A stretch of 64,000 nucleotides of DNA from Weimeria sp002480925 (GTDB lineage Bacteria; Bacillota; Clostridia; Lachnospirales; Lachnospiraceae), in NCBI RefSeq assembly GCF_052064335.1, contig NZ_JBQHVU010000001.1, forward strand, positions 1 through 64,000. Reading direction: 5' to 3'. Position numbers and translations under genes: made by a program. A model generated the notes under the pieces. It was not told where the DNA came from. It saw only the letters and a program-made list of their open reading frames with translations, and did not search any database. Every line of letters starts with the position of its first letter. Positions within the stretch are counted from its first letter, which is position 1. Positions 43,736 to 53,402 of this stretch are shown piece after piece.

Positions 43736-44632
43736 ATGGACTCAGTAGTCAGATTACAGTCACGGCTTAAAAGGCAGAAGGGTATAGAGAGTATATTCCA
43801 CACAATCTTCCTTATCTTTGGTCTCTTCTCGATAGCGTTTGTGCTATTTATCACAGTTTTCCTTGTGATATCAGGAGTTCCGGCTATAACAAAGATCGGT
43901 ATCTTTAAGTTCCTGTTCGGAACAAAGTGGGCATCAACTGCAGCAGAACCGTCATTCGGTATCCTGCCATTCATACTTACATCAGTATATGGTACGCTTG
44001 GAGCACTTCTTATAAGTGTACCGGTTGGGATATTCGCTGCAGCCTTTCTGGCAAAAATGGCGCCGGGACCTGTAGCTGCTGTAGTCCGTGAGGCGGTAGA
44101 TCTTCTTGCAGGAATACCTTCAGTAGTCTGTGGTCTCTTCGGTATGATAATAATAGTTCCAGGAGTGAGAAGGCTTTTTAATCTCCCGGACGGAGCCAAT
44201 CTCTTTTCAGCGATTATAGTGCTCCAGATCATGGTGCTCCCTTCGATTATTTCTGAGTCTGAGACAGCACTCCGGGCAGTGCCAAAGGAATATGAGGAGG
44301 GCTCACTGGCTCTTGGAGCCACCTATACCGAGACTGTATTCAAGGTTACCCTGCCTGCCGCAAGAAGCGGAGTGCTTACCTCTGTAATCCTGGGCACCGG
44401 ACGTGCGATAGGAGAGGCAATGGCAGTAATGATGGTTGCAGGTAATGTGGCAAATATGCCTGGGATTTTCAAGAGCGTCAGATTCCTTACCACAGCAGTG
44501 GCAAGTGAGATGTCATACTCTTCAGGACTCCAGAGGCAGGCTCTTTTCTCAATAGCACTAGTGCTTTTCTTCTTTATTATACTTATTAACCTCGTATTAA
44601 GGAAGCTAACTTCGAAAGGAGAGATAAAATAA
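43736..44632 (+). CDS. pstC: Phosphate ABC transporter permease PstC
   Basis: A 298-residue permease with six membrane helices. FGTKWASTAAEPSFGILPF and the EAA-type loop EYEEGSLALGATYTETVFKVTLPAA are typical. It shares the membrane channel with PstA, whose ATG overlaps its last base. Confidence 0.95.
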   Translation: MDSVVRLQSRLKRQKGIESIFHTIFLIFGLFSIAFVLFITVFLVISGVPAITKIGIFKFLFGTKWASTAAEPSFGILPFILTSVYGTLGALLISVPVGIFAAAFLAKMAPGPVAAVVREAVDLLAGIPSVVCGLFGMIIIVPGVRRLFNLPDGANLFSAIIVLQIMVLPSIISESETALRAVPKEYEEGSLALGATYTETVFKVTLPAARSGVLTSVILGTGRAIGEAMAVMMVAGNVANMPGIFKSVRFLTTAVASEMSYSSGLQRQALFSIALVLFFFIILINLVLRKLTSKGEIK

Positions 44633-45522
44633 TGGATGCGACAGGTACGACTGATATGATCCTTCAGGCAAAGGAAAGGATCTCCACAAAAAGAAGAGTA
44701 AAGGGAGCCCTGTTAAGAGGACTTATGTATTTTGCTGCAGCACTTACGACAGCTCTTCTGGCTCTTATAATCGGATATATCTTTTACAGAGGCGTACCAT
44801 ATGTGACATGGAATTTCCTCTCCACAGTCCCGTCTCTTCTGGATGATAATATAGGAATCCTGCCAAATATCTTAAACACTCTCTATATCATATTGATAGC
44901 TCTTGTATTTGCTCTGCCTATTGGAGTCGGTACGGCAGTATATCAAAACGAGTATGCGACAAACAAAAAGCTGGTCCGGGTAATAGAGCTTGCGACAGAG
45001 ACATTAAGCGGTATACCTTCTATCATCTACGGACTTGCCGGAATGCTGATATTTGTTCAGGCATTAAACTTCGGGACTTCGATCATTGCAGGTGCTCTTA
45101 CTCTTGCAGTCATGACACTACCCATTATAATAAGGACTACTCAGGAGGCCTTGAAGACAGTCCCGGACAGCTACAGGGAGGGCTCTCTTGCATTAGGCGG
45201 CGGAAGATGGCATATGGTCCGCACAGTAGTGCTACCATGCGCTATGGACGGTATTGTAACAGGAATAATCCTTTCAGTCGGAAGGATAGTAGGTGAATCA
45301 GCTGCTCTACTCTATACAGCAGGAATGGCAAATCAGATACTTTCTCCGGCAAAGGCAGTTATGCCGGGTAACGCAGGAGCGACTCTTACGGTTTCACTCT
45401 ATATGTATGCAAAGGAAAGAGGAGAATTCAATGTAGCTTTTGCTATAGCTGTTATCCTTCTTCTCATCACCTTTGCAATAAATATCAGTGCAAAGCTTTT
45501 AGCCAGGAAGCTCAAGAGATGA
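44632..45522 (+). CDS. pstA: Phosphate ABC transporter permease PstA
   Basis: A 296-residue partner permease. NIGILPNILNTLYIIL and the EAA loop SYREGSLALGGGRWHMVRTVVLP are present. Confidence 0.95.
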   Translation: MDATGTTDMILQAKERISTKRRVKGALLRGLMYFAAALTTALLALIIGYIFYRGVPYVTWNFLSTVPSLLDDNIGILPNILNTLYIILIALVFALPIGVGTAVYQNEYATNKKLVRVIELATETLSGIPSIIYGLAGMLIFVQALNFGTSIIAGALTLAVMTLPIIIRTTQEALKTVPDSYREGSLALGGGRWHMVRTVVLPCAMDGIVTGIILSVGRIVGESAALLYTAGMANQILSPAKAVMPGNAGATLTVSLYMYAKERGEFNVAFAIAVILLLITFAINISAKLLARKLKR

Positions 45523-45548
45523 GAGAGTCGGAAAAGTAAGGAGACAAC

Positions 45549-46298
45549 ATGACAAGCGTAATCGAAACAAAGGAATTAAATCTCTGGTATGGAAAACACC
45601 ATGCCCTTATGAATATCAATATAGATATTCCCGAGAAGCAGATCACAGCTCTTATCGGTCCGTCAGGATGCGGAAAGTCGACATTCCTGCGCACGTTAAA
45701 CAGAATGAATGATCTGATCGAGGATGTAAAGATCGATGGTCAGGTACTGCTAAAGGGTGAAAGCATCAATGATATGGATGTCAATGTCCTAAGAAGCCGT
45801 GTAGGAATGGTCTTCCAGAAGGCAAATCCTTTTCCTATGAGCGTATATGATAATATAGCCTATGGTCCAAGGATACTTGGAGTCCATAAGAAAAAGGAGC
45901 TTGATCAGATAGTGGAGACATCACTTAAGCAGGCTGCTATCTGGGATGAGTGTAAGGGAAGACTTCGTACCTCAGCGCTTGGGATGAGCGGGGGACAGCA
46001 GCAGAGACTTTGTATCGCAAGAGCTCTGGCTGTAAAGCCTGAAGTGCTCTTACTTGATGAGTCGACTTCGGCTCTTGATCCTGTTTCCACTTCAAAGATC
46101 GAGGACCTTCTGCTTGAACTGAAGAAAAAGTACACTATTATAATGGTAACCCATAATATGCAGCAGGCTGCCAGAATAGCAGACAAGACAGCTTTCTTCT
46201 TATTAGGCGAGCTTATAGAGTACGATGATACTGAGACTATATTCTCGCATCCATCGGATAAGAGGACAGAGGATTATATCACAGGAAGGTTTGGCTGA
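45549..46298 (+). CDS. pstB: Phosphate ABC transporter ATP-binding protein
   Basis: A 249-residue ATPase. Walker A GPSGCGKST, Q-loop VFQKANPFPMSVYDN, signature MSGGQQQR and Walker B LLLDES are present; LNRMNDLIEDVKIDG is a typical PstB insertion. AAGGAGA ribosome site. Confidence 0.97.
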   Translation: MTSVIETKELNLWYGKHHALMNINIDIPEKQITALIGPSGCGKSTFLRTLNRMNDLIEDVKIDGQVLLKGESINDMDVNVLRSRVGMVFQKANPFPMSVYDNIAYGPRILGVHKKKELDQIVETSLKQAAIWDECKGRLRTSALGMSGGQQQRLCIARALAVKPEVLLLDESTSALDPVSTSKIEDLLLELKKKYTIIMVTHNMQQAARIADKTAFFLLGELIEYDDTETIFSHPSDKRTEDYITGRFG

Positions 46299-46299
46299 T

Positions 46300-46935
46300 A
46301 TGAGAGACAGATATAATGAAGAACTTAAGGATCTCAATGCTTCTCTTGTCGAAATGGGCAAGCTCTGTAAGGAGGCTATCTTAAAGGATGTCGATGCTCT
46401 TGCAGATGCTAAGCCGGGTGACCTTGAGGAGATAAAGGAGGTCTCTGATGCTATAGTAAAAAAGCAGGAGTATATAGAGGGTCAGTGCTATCGACTGATC
46501 CTGATGGAGCAGCCTGTAGCTAGCGATCTTAGAAACATCTCTGCGGTCTCAAAGGTCATTGTGGATATGCAGCGGATCGGGATAAACGCACTCGATATAG
46601 CTGAGATCGTTCCCTATGTGGCAGATTCGCCTCTTAAGAATCAGGTGCCTATACTTATGATGGCTGACGCAGCATCATATATGGTTTCAAAAAGTGTGGA
46701 GGCCTTTGTCGAGAAAAGCACAGATATAGCAGAAAGTGTGATCAAGTACGACGATACAGTCGATGACCTTTTCAATGAGGTCAAGACATCAGTGATTGAG
46801 GCTATCAGGAACAACAAGAAAAAGGATGCAGCCTCAGGAGTCGATATAATGATGATCGCCAAGTATTTCGAGAGAATGGGCGATCATGCAGAGAATATTG
46901 CTCATATGGTAAAATACCTGTATGATAACAGATAA
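46300..46935 (+). CDS. phoU: Phosphate signalling protein PhoU
   Basis: A 211-residue protein of two three-helix bundles. The repeated metal-cluster motifs are present as EXXXD-type sequences, such as VVDMQRIGINALDIAE and IAKYFERMGDHAENIAH. It couples Pst activity to PhoR and represses the regulon when phosphate is plentiful. The ATG at 46300 is one base after pstB ends; a longer frame from 46225 only overlaps pstB. Confidence 0.95.
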   Translation: MRDRYNEELKDLNASLVEMGKLCKEAILKDVDALADAKPGDLEEIKEVSDAIVKKQEYIEGQCYRLILMEQPVASDLRNISAVSKVIVDMQRIGINALDIAEIVPYVADSPLKNQVPILMMADAASYMVSKSVEAFVEKSTDIAESVIKYDDTVDDLFNEVKTSVIEAIRNNKKKDAASGVDIMMIAKYFERMGDHAENIAHMVKYLYDNR

Positions 46936-46956
46936 GCAGAATTAAGTTTTAATATA

Positions 46957-46985
46957 TTGTACAGGGGCAGTACTTTTGTTATAAT
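46957..46985 (+). promoter_or_regulatory. Promoter of the ABC-CPBP operon
   Basis: TTGTAC (46957-46962) and TATAAT (46980-46985), spacer 17. The ATG at 46992 is only 6 nt downstream of the -10 box, so transcription should start at or within a base or two of the ATG. Confidence 0.7.
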
Positions 46986-46991
46986 TGGCTT

Positions 46992-47696
46992 ATGCTTAAA
47001 GTAGAACATATAACAAAAAAATACAGAAAAACCACCGCAGTTAACGATGTCAGCTTCACTCTTGAGGATGGCACCGTTAATGTGCTTTTAGGGCCAAATG
47101 GTGCCGGAAAGAGCACTCTTTTCAAGTCTATAACAGGCTTCCTCAGATACAGCGGACAGATAACGGTAGACGGTATCCTTAACAAGACACCTGAGGCAAG
47201 ACGCCTTATGGGATATATACCTGAGCTTCCGGCTCTTTATCCGAATCTGTCTATAATAGAACATATGGAGTTCCTTGCCAGAGCTTACAGATTAAGCGAT
47301 TATAAGGACAGGGCAAATGCCCTCCTTGATGCCTTCGAGCTTAGGGACAAGGAAAAGAAGTTCGGGGACGAGCTGTCAAAGGGTATGCAGCAGAAGGTAA
47401 ATCTATGTCTTGGCCTTTTAAGTGACCCGAAGCTTATTATCATGGATGAGCCTATGATAGGCCTTGATCCTCATGCCATAAAAAAGCTGAAGGAGATAAT
47501 AGAGGAGGAGAGGCAGAAAGGGAAGACTGTCATTGTAAGCACCCATATAATCGATTCCATCGATATGATCTGGGACAGGGTCCTTATAATGAAGGATGGA
47601 AGCCTGTACGGTGATATGACCAGGGAGCAGGTTGAGGATACAGGAAGAAGCCTGGAGGATATCTTTTTTGATATCACAGAGGGAGGAGAAAGGTGA
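46992..47696 (+). CDS. ABC exporter ATP-binding protein
   Basis: A 234-residue ATPase of the exporter (DRA/CcmA-like) type. Walker A LGPNGAGKST at about residues 34-43, signature LSKGMQQKV, Walker B LIIMDEPMIGLDP. No ribosome site is visible before the ATG. The next gene, a large permease, overlaps its stop codon, so the two are coupled. Confidence 0.92.
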   Translation: MLKVEHITKKYRKTTAVNDVSFTLEDGTVNVLLGPNGAGKSTLFKSITGFLRYSGQITVDGILNKTPEARRLMGYIPELPALYPNLSIIEHMEFLARAYRLSDYKDRANALLDAFELRDKEKKFGDELSKGMQQKVNLCLGLLSDPKLIIMDEPMIGLDPHAIKKLKEIIEEERQKGKTVIVSTHIIDSIDMIWDRVLIMKDGSLYGDMTREQVEDTGRSLEDIFFDITEGGER

Positions 47697-50320
47697 GACT
47701 GTTCGGTTATTATGTCTGGCATTCCTTTGTGAATCAGGTCAGGAAGATCTTTCGTACAAAGATAATCATATTTATCATAGCCTGTGCTCTGCTTGGGGGA
47801 TTAGCCGGCGCTATAGGAGGCTCTATGGCGGCCCAAAGGACCCGGCAGACCGAAATGTCGGCTGAGAAAGAGAAGACCAAGGCAGCAGATCGGTCAGATA
47901 AGGGCCGTTCCGCTGTGAAGGCTCTTATCAGGTCGTCCGGCCTGACGGGGCAGAGGGCTGTTTTTGTATTTATATCAGCAGGAATAATAATCCTTTTTCT
48001 TTTTTTTATAGGCTCATCAGATGCAGGAGGAAGCATATTTCTGCCTGCCGATGCCGGAATACTTTTTCCGTCTCCTTTGGAGCCCCAGTCTGTTCTTATG
48101 TTCAGGCTTTTTGTCAGGATGGGAAGCTTTGTCTTTCTGACTGTTTATCTGGTGATCTGCAGCTTCGCATTTGCTGATATGATAAAGATAAGTCTCTTCT
48201 CCAAGCTTATGTTGATACTGGCCTGGATCCTTGCCTTCATCACAGCAAAGCTGTCCCAGATCTTATTCTACCTGCTCTGTGACAGATATGAATTTCTCAA
48301 GAAGAATATTAAGTATGCGGTTACAGCAGCTTTAGTCCTTATTATTTGCCTTATACTTTCCTATCAGAAGATAAGAGGTATAGCCATAGGGACAGCAGCG
48401 GATCATGTCCTTAATTTCAGAGGATCCACCTTTATTCCCTGTTATGGATGGCTGAAGGGAATGGCCTATTATGGCCTTAAGGGAAATGTCATAATGGCAG
48501 TGACAGATGCCATATTATCGGCTTTTTTTGCGGCTTTTCTTGTAATCCTGATATACAGACAGAAGGCTTGTTACTACGAATCGGCTCTTGAAAAGACCGA
48601 CCAGATCGAAAAACAGATGGAAAAGGTCCAGAAGATGGGCCTTGCTATCCCGTCAGGAAAAGCTAAGCATAAAAGCCTTTCCGCAGAGGAAGAGGGTATA
48701 GGACACGGAAGAGGAGCCTCGGTCTTTTTCTTCAAGGATATGAAGCTTAGATTCAGGAAAAAGGGAAAGGGTCTGGTTACAAGGACCTCAGTCATATATC
48801 TTGCCATCTCCTTTATGGCAGGAGTGATAGCAAGGGATCAGTGGGGGATAAAGCCTGCCCTGGCTGCATTTACGGCTCTTAGCCTACTGGTCTTTTACAG
48901 ATCCTTCCAGAATGAAAGCTCAGAGGACTTAAAGACCGGATTCTACAGAATGATACCCGAAAGTCCATGGAAGAAGCTCTTCTTCTCACTTGCCGGAGGA
49001 AGCACAGTATGCTGCCTGGACTTACTGCCATCTGTAGTACTCGTAGCTCTGGCCTTCAGACCGGCGCCGGCTGTACTATTGATCGGCTTTATCATAGTGA
49101 TCACGACAAATATCTATTCATCGATTGTAAGAGCTTTTATTGATTCGGTCATATCTGATTCGATCGATCAGAGTGTCCATCAGGTCGTATTCATGACATT
49201 TCTTATGTTCGGCCTGCTTCCGGATTTCATAATCCTTTACATTGGATATATGAAAGGAGACATGAGTGCATATATACCATATATAGCTCTGGTAAATGTC
49301 CTTGTAGCTTGCTTATTCTTCTCTGTTACTCCTGTAAACCTTGAGGATATGAGAGTAAGGGCAGATAAGCCCTCGATTTCAGATTACAAGGGTGATCTGA
49401 AATCGGCAGCACATGATTTTTCTACGATAGGACTTGGACTTGCGCTTATAATAATATTATCTATTGCATCCCAGTTTCTTATATCGAAGCTAATCATGCA
49501 CTATTTTCCGGGAGTAATGGATACTTCATGGGGAAGCTGGGCTGTCGTGATGCTTCCCGAGTATCTGATCGGTTTTCCGGCTGGACTTGCAGTGATAAAA
49601 AGAGTAAAGGCAGCTTACTATAAAGACCGGCCGCTTGGAGGCAGAGAATATCTGTTAGCAATACCATCATCCTTTTTCGTAATGGTAGCAGGAGCCCTTG
49701 CAGGATTTCTTGTCCTTTTTCTACTGGGACTTATCCTTCCTGTAAATAAGGTCTCAGGTATTTCTGTAATGTCAGACCAGGGACCTGTCTATGTACGGAT
49801 ACTCTTTATGGTGATACTTGCTCCTCTTATCGAGGAGTATACATTCAGGCGTACTCTTATAGACAGGCTGCGGCCGTATGGGGAAAGGACAGCAATAGTA
49901 TTTCAAGCGGCAGCCTTCGGTCTCTTTCACGGGAATTTTTCCCAGATCTTTTATGCGATGGGACTGGGACTTATCCTTGGTGCCATATATGAAAAGACAG
50001 GAAGACTCCGTTACAGTATCTCACTCCATATGCTTATAAACTTCCTTGGCGGAATAGTATCTCCTCTTATCCTTTCGGCCATGCAGGGGAAGTTGTCAGG
50101 CTTTTATCATACTATGGCTATAGTCTATCTTGCTATTTACTATGGACTTGCCATAGCCGGTATTGCAGTATTTTTCATCTCCATGTCGAGACTTCGCTTA
50201 TACCGTATGGAAAAAGAGCTTCCATCCGGCGCGACTGTCTCTACGGTATGCTGGAATCCGGGAGTCATGGCCTTTGCACTCTCCTGTGCAGCTCTTATAT
50301 TTTTGCAGACAGCAGCCTAG
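47693..50320 (+). CDS. ABC permease fused to a CPBP intramembrane protease
   Basis: An 875-residue, highly hydrophobic protein. The first about 560 residues are an ABC-2-like permease with many helices and a charged loop at about 300-350. The C-terminal part (about 580-830) is a CPBP (CAAX-protease-like) domain with all three motifs: EEYTFRR at about 713, FGLFHGN at about 745 and HMLINF at about 778. CPBP proteins are prenyl-type proteases or bacteriocin-immunity factors. Fusion to an exporter suggests cleavage and export of one substrate, such as a peptide, but none is encoded nearby. GTG start overlaps the ATPase stop. Confidence 0.85.
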   Translation: MRLFGYYVWHSFVNQVRKIFRTKIIIFIIACALLGGLAGAIGGSMAAQRTRQTEMSAEKEKTKAADRSDKGRSAVKALIRSSGLTGQRAVFVFISAGIIILFLFFIGSSDAGGSIFLPADAGILFPSPLEPQSVLMFRLFVRMGSFVFLTVYLVICSFAFADMIKISLFSKLMLILAWILAFITAKLSQILFYLLCDRYEFLKKNIKYAVTAALVLIICLILSYQKIRGIAIGTAADHVLNFRGSTFIPCYGWLKGMAYYGLKGNVIMAVTDAILSAFFAAFLVILIYRQKACYYESALEKTDQIEKQMEKVQKMGLAIPSGKAKHKSLSAEEEGIGHGRGASVFFFKDMKLRFRKKGKGLVTRTSVIYLAISFMAGVIARDQWGIKPALAAFTALSLLVFYRSFQNESSEDLKTGFYRMIPESPWKKLFFSLAGGSTVCCLDLLPSVVLVALAFRPAPAVLLIGFIIVITTNIYSSIVRAFIDSVISDSIDQSVHQVVFMTFLMFGLLPDFIILYIGYMKGDMSAYIPYIALVNVLVACLFFSVTPVNLEDMRVRADKPSISDYKGDLKSAAHDFSTIGLGLALIIILSIASQFLISKLIMHYFPGVMDTSWGSWAVVMLPEYLIGFPAGLAVIKRVKAAYYKDRPLGGREYLLAIPSSFFVMVAGALAGFLVLFLLGLILPVNKVSGISVMSDQGPVYVRILFMVILAPLIEEYTFRRTLIDRLRPYGERTAIVFQAAAFGLFHGNFSQIFYAMGLGLILGAIYEKTGRLRYSISLHMLINFLGGIVSPLILSAMQGKLSGFYHTMAIVYLAIYYGLAIAGIAVFFISMSRLRLYRMEKELPSGATVSTVCWNPGVMAFALSCAALIFLQTAA

Positions 50321-50337
50321 GCTGTCCGCAAAAATAT
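50297..50337 (+). repeat. Inverted repeat across the end of the permease gene
   Basis: ATATTTTTGC (50297-50306) pairs with GCAAAAATAT (50328-50337); after one mismatch GACAGC pairs with GCTGTC around a 7-nt loop. It spans the stop codon (50318-50320). A run of T lies at the 5', not the 3' side, so terminator function on this strand is doubtful. Confidence 0.6.
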
Positions 50338-50378
50338 ACAAAAATATAGTGAATGTCTTTTCTCTTTATGTGCAAAAG

Positions 50379-50387
50379 TGATATAAT
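50379..50387 (+). promoter_or_regulatory. Extended -10 promoter of the rnf operon
   Basis: TG-A-TATAAT at 50379-50387 is an exact extended -10 element. No good -35 box is found 17 bp upstream, which extended -10 promoters tolerate. The leader before rnfC is about 70 nt and ends with a GTGGGG-like ribosome site. Confidence 0.6.
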
Positions 50388-50465
50388 GTTCTAGTGAAGT
50401 TAAGCGAATAGCTTATTGAAAATGATTTCACTGTTGGAAAAGTAACTAGAAAGTGGGGTAACTGA

Positions 50466-51803
50466 ATGAGCCTTAAAACATTTAAAGGCGGTGTCCATCC
50501 CTTCGAAGGCAAGGAGCTTTCAAAGTCCAAGCCTATCAAGGAGCTTCTCCCAAAGGGCGAGCTGGTATTTCCGGTATCTCAGCATATCGGAGCTCCGGCA
50601 AAGCCTGTTGTAGCAGGAGGAGATACGGTTCTTCGCGGTCAGAAGATTGCTGAGGCCGGCGGCTTTGTTTCATCGCCGATTTACTCATCGGTTTCCGGTA
50701 CTGTAAAGGGCATAGAAAAGCGCCGTACAGCTACAGGAGATATGGTGGATTCGATCATCATTGAAAGTGACGGGAACTTCATGGAGGTTGGCTTCGAGGG
50801 GACCGATGATGTGACAAAGCTTTCAAACGAACAGATCATTGGAAAGATCCGTGAAGCAGGAGTAGTCGGTATGGGAGGAGCAGGCTTTCCTACACATGTC
50901 AAGCTTTCTCCAAAGGAGCCTGAAAAGATTGATCACATAATAGCCAACTGTGCTGAATGTGAGCCATACCTTACAAGTGATTACCGGGAAATGATGGAGG
51001 AGCCGGACAAGCTCATAGGAGGGATGAAGATCGTCCTGCAGCTTTTCCCGAAGGCTAAGGGAGTATTCGCAATCGAAAACAACAAGTCTGACTGCATTGA
51101 AAAGCTGACAGAGCTGACAAAGGATGATGACCGTCTTAGTGTTGTGCCTCTCCTTACCAAGTATCCTCAGGGCGGCGAGAGAACGATCATACATGCTGTT
51201 ACAGGAAGAGATATCAATTCAAAGATGCTTCCTGCTGATGCTGGCTGCATAGTTGACAATGTGGCTACCCTTATCGCTATCTATGATGCGGTAAAGCTTG
51301 GGATTCCTGTAATGAACAGGGTATTTACTGTTACAGGAGAGGCAGTGTGCGAGCCACGCAACTACCGTATCTGTATAGGAACAAGCTATGAGGAGCTTCT
51401 CGAGGCATCAGGCGGACTGATACATGAGGCAAAGAAGGAGATAAGCGGCGGCCCTATGATGGGATTTGCGCTTTATGGACTTGATGTTCCGACCACCAAG
51501 ACTACATCGGCCCTCCTGTGTCTTACAGAGGACGAGGCAAGCGAATATCAGGAAAGCGCCTGCATCAACTGTGGCCGATGTGTTGAGGCCTGTCCTGAGA
51601 GGCTCGTTCCTTCAAGGCTTGCGGATTTCGCTACGCATGGACAGAAGGAAGAATTTGAAAAGTGGTACGGGCTCGAGTGCGTTGAATGCGGCAGCTGCAG
51701 CTACGGCTGTCCGGCAAGACGTCCTCTTGCCCAGCATATAAAGACCCTGAAGAAGCTCCTGCTTGCTGAAAAGAAAAAGGCAGCAGCAAAGGATAAGAAA
51801 TGA
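50466..51803 (+). CDS. rnfC: Rnf complex subunit RnfC
   Basis: A 445-residue peripheral subunit that takes NADH-side electrons. FKGGVHPFEGKELS is the usual start. FMN/NADH-site motifs include GMGGAGFPTHVKL and NCAECEPYLTSD. Two [4Fe-4S] motifs at the C-terminus are CINCGRCVEACP and CVECGSCSYGCP. First gene of rnfCDGEAB. Confidence 0.96.
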   Translation: MSLKTFKGGVHPFEGKELSKSKPIKELLPKGELVFPVSQHIGAPAKPVVAGGDTVLRGQKIAEAGGFVSSPIYSSVSGTVKGIEKRRTATGDMVDSIIIESDGNFMEVGFEGTDDVTKLSNEQIIGKIREAGVVGMGGAGFPTHVKLSPKEPEKIDHIIANCAECEPYLTSDYREMMEEPDKLIGGMKIVLQLFPKAKGVFAIENNKSDCIEKLTELTKDDDRLSVVPLLTKYPQGGERTIIHAVTGRDINSKMLPADAGCIVDNVATLIAIYDAVKLGIPVMNRVFTVTGEAVCEPRNYRICIGTSYEELLEASGGLIHEAKKEISGGPMMGFALYGLDVPTTKTTSALLCLTEDEASEYQESACINCGRCVEACPERLVPSRLADFATHGQKEEFEKWYGLECVECGSCSYGCPARRPLAQHIKTLKKLLLAEKKKAAAKDKK

Positions 51804-51813
51804 GGTGAGTGAA

Positions 51814-52794
51814 TTGGAAGAGAAGAAAATGCTTAATGTAACCTCCTCGCCTCATGTAAGGGCAAAGGATGATACACAGCGGATCATGGCTTATGTGATC
51901 ATAGCCCTGCTTCCGGCAACTATTTTTGGAATCTTTAATTTCGGAATAAGGGCCCTTTTAGTCATTGTTTCTACAGTGGCAGCAAGTGTACTTTCCGAGT
52001 ATATCTACTGCAGGATAGTCCATAGAAAGAATACGACAAGGGATCTGTCAGCGGTAGTTACGGGCCTTCTTCTGGCCTTAAACCTTCCAAGTTCAGTTCC
52101 GATCTGGCTTGGTATAGTAGGCGGAGCCTTCGCTATAATCGTGGTAAAGGAGCTGTTCGGGGGACTCGGACAGAATTTCATGAACCCGGCTCTTGGTGCC
52201 AGATGCTTCCTGCTTATCTCATTTGCAGGACTGATGACAGATTTCTCTGATTACAGGGGATTTACTGATACCTTCGGAGGAGCAACACCACTTGCTACAT
52301 TAAAGGCAGGAAAGAGTGTTGACACACTAAGGCTTATACTTGGAAACGTACCGGGGACAATAGGTGAGACATCTATGATAGCAATCGTTATAGGAGCTGT
52401 CTTCCTTATACTTATGGGAGTCATCACCTTACGCATACCTGGTACCTATATCCTTACCTTCGCTGTCTTTACTATCATCTTTGGCGGACATGGTTTTGAC
52501 ATGAACTTCCTTGTAGCAGAGCTTGCAGGAGGCGGACTTATGCTTGGAGCCTTCTTTATGGCAACAGACTATGTGACAAGTCCTATAACCCCGTCAGGTC
52601 AGATAATCTATGGAATACTCCTGGGAGTAATGACAGGCATATTCAGATTCTTCGGCTCCTCAGCGGAGGGAGTTTCGTATGCGATCATCTTCTCGAACCT
52701 TTTCGTACCTCTGATTGAGAAGGCTACAATACCTAGAGCCTTTGGTATCAGAAAGGAAAAGAAGGCTAAGAAAGCAAAGGAGGGTGTAGCATGA
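51814..52794 (+). CDS. rnfD: Rnf complex subunit RnfD
   Basis: A 326-residue membrane subunit with about nine helices. LNVTSSPHVRAKDDTQRIM opens it, and the FMN-linked Thr is expected in FGGATPLATLKAG. The start is not certain: TTG at 51814 has GAGGTG 5-6 nt upstream; ATG 51829 or GTG 51805 are possible too. It ends 4 bp into rnfG. Confidence 0.93.
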   Translation: MEEKKMLNVTSSPHVRAKDDTQRIMAYVIIALLPATIFGIFNFGIRALLVIVSTVAASVLSEYIYCRIVHRKNTTRDLSAVVTGLLLALNLPSSVPIWLGIVGGAFAIIVVKELFGGLGQNFMNPALGARCFLLISFAGLMTDFSDYRGFTDTFGGATPLATLKAGKSVDTLRLILGNVPGTIGETSMIAIVIGAVFLILMGVITLRIPGTYILTFAVFTIIFGGHGFDMNFLVAELAGGGLMLGAFFMATDYVTSPITPSGQIIYGILLGVMTGIFRFFGSSAEGVSYAIIFSNLFVPLIEKATIPRAFGIRKEKKAKKAKEGVA

Positions 52795-53402
52795 GTGACA
52801 AGAAATCGATTCTTAGGGATGCTATGAGACTGACCGTGATCACACTTGTATCAGGACTGCTTCTGGGACTGGTCTATCAGATCACTCTTTCTCCTCGTAA
52901 TGCTGCTGCCGAGAAGGCGACGAATGACGCCTATAAGGCTGTATTTACAAAGGCAGCAAGCTTTAAAGACTATTCTGATTTCGATCCAGACAAGGCCGAT
53001 GCGCTGATAAAGAAGGCCGGATATAACAATATATCTATCACTGCCTGTGTAGAGGCCTGTGACAATAGCGGAAAAACACTAGGATACGTGATCACAGTTG
53101 TGACAAAGAGCTACGGCGGCAACGCAACATTCTCTATGGGCGTGACTAACGAGGGAGTGATGAACGGTTATCAGATTACCTCGATCTCTGATACACCGGG
53201 ACTTGGCATGAAGTCAACAGAGCCTAAGTTCAAGGATCAGTTCAAGGGTATCTCTGCCGGCAGGTATACTGTGACAAAAGATACGCCTAAAGATAATGAG
53301 ATCCAGGCGATAAGCGGAGCTACAATTACCTCCCGCGCTATTACCAACGGAGTTGACGCCGGATTTGAGTATTACAAGAGTATAGCAGGAGGTGAAGAGT
53401 AA
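52791..53402 (+). CDS. rnfG: Rnf complex subunit RnfG
   Basis: A 203-residue subunit with one N-terminal helix and an outside FMN-binding domain. The motif AISGATITSRAI carries the Thr to which ApbE links FMN; the apbE gene lies 3.7 kb downstream. Confidence 0.95.
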   Translation: MSDKKSILRDAMRLTVITLVSGLLLGLVYQITLSPRNAAAEKATNDAYKAVFTKAASFKDYSDFDPDKADALIKKAGYNNISITACVEACDNSGKTLGYVITVVTKSYGGNATFSMGVTNEGVMNGYQITSISDTPGLGMKSTEPKFKDQFKGISAGRYTVTKDTPKDNEIQAISGATITSRAITNGVDAGFEYYKSIAGGEE

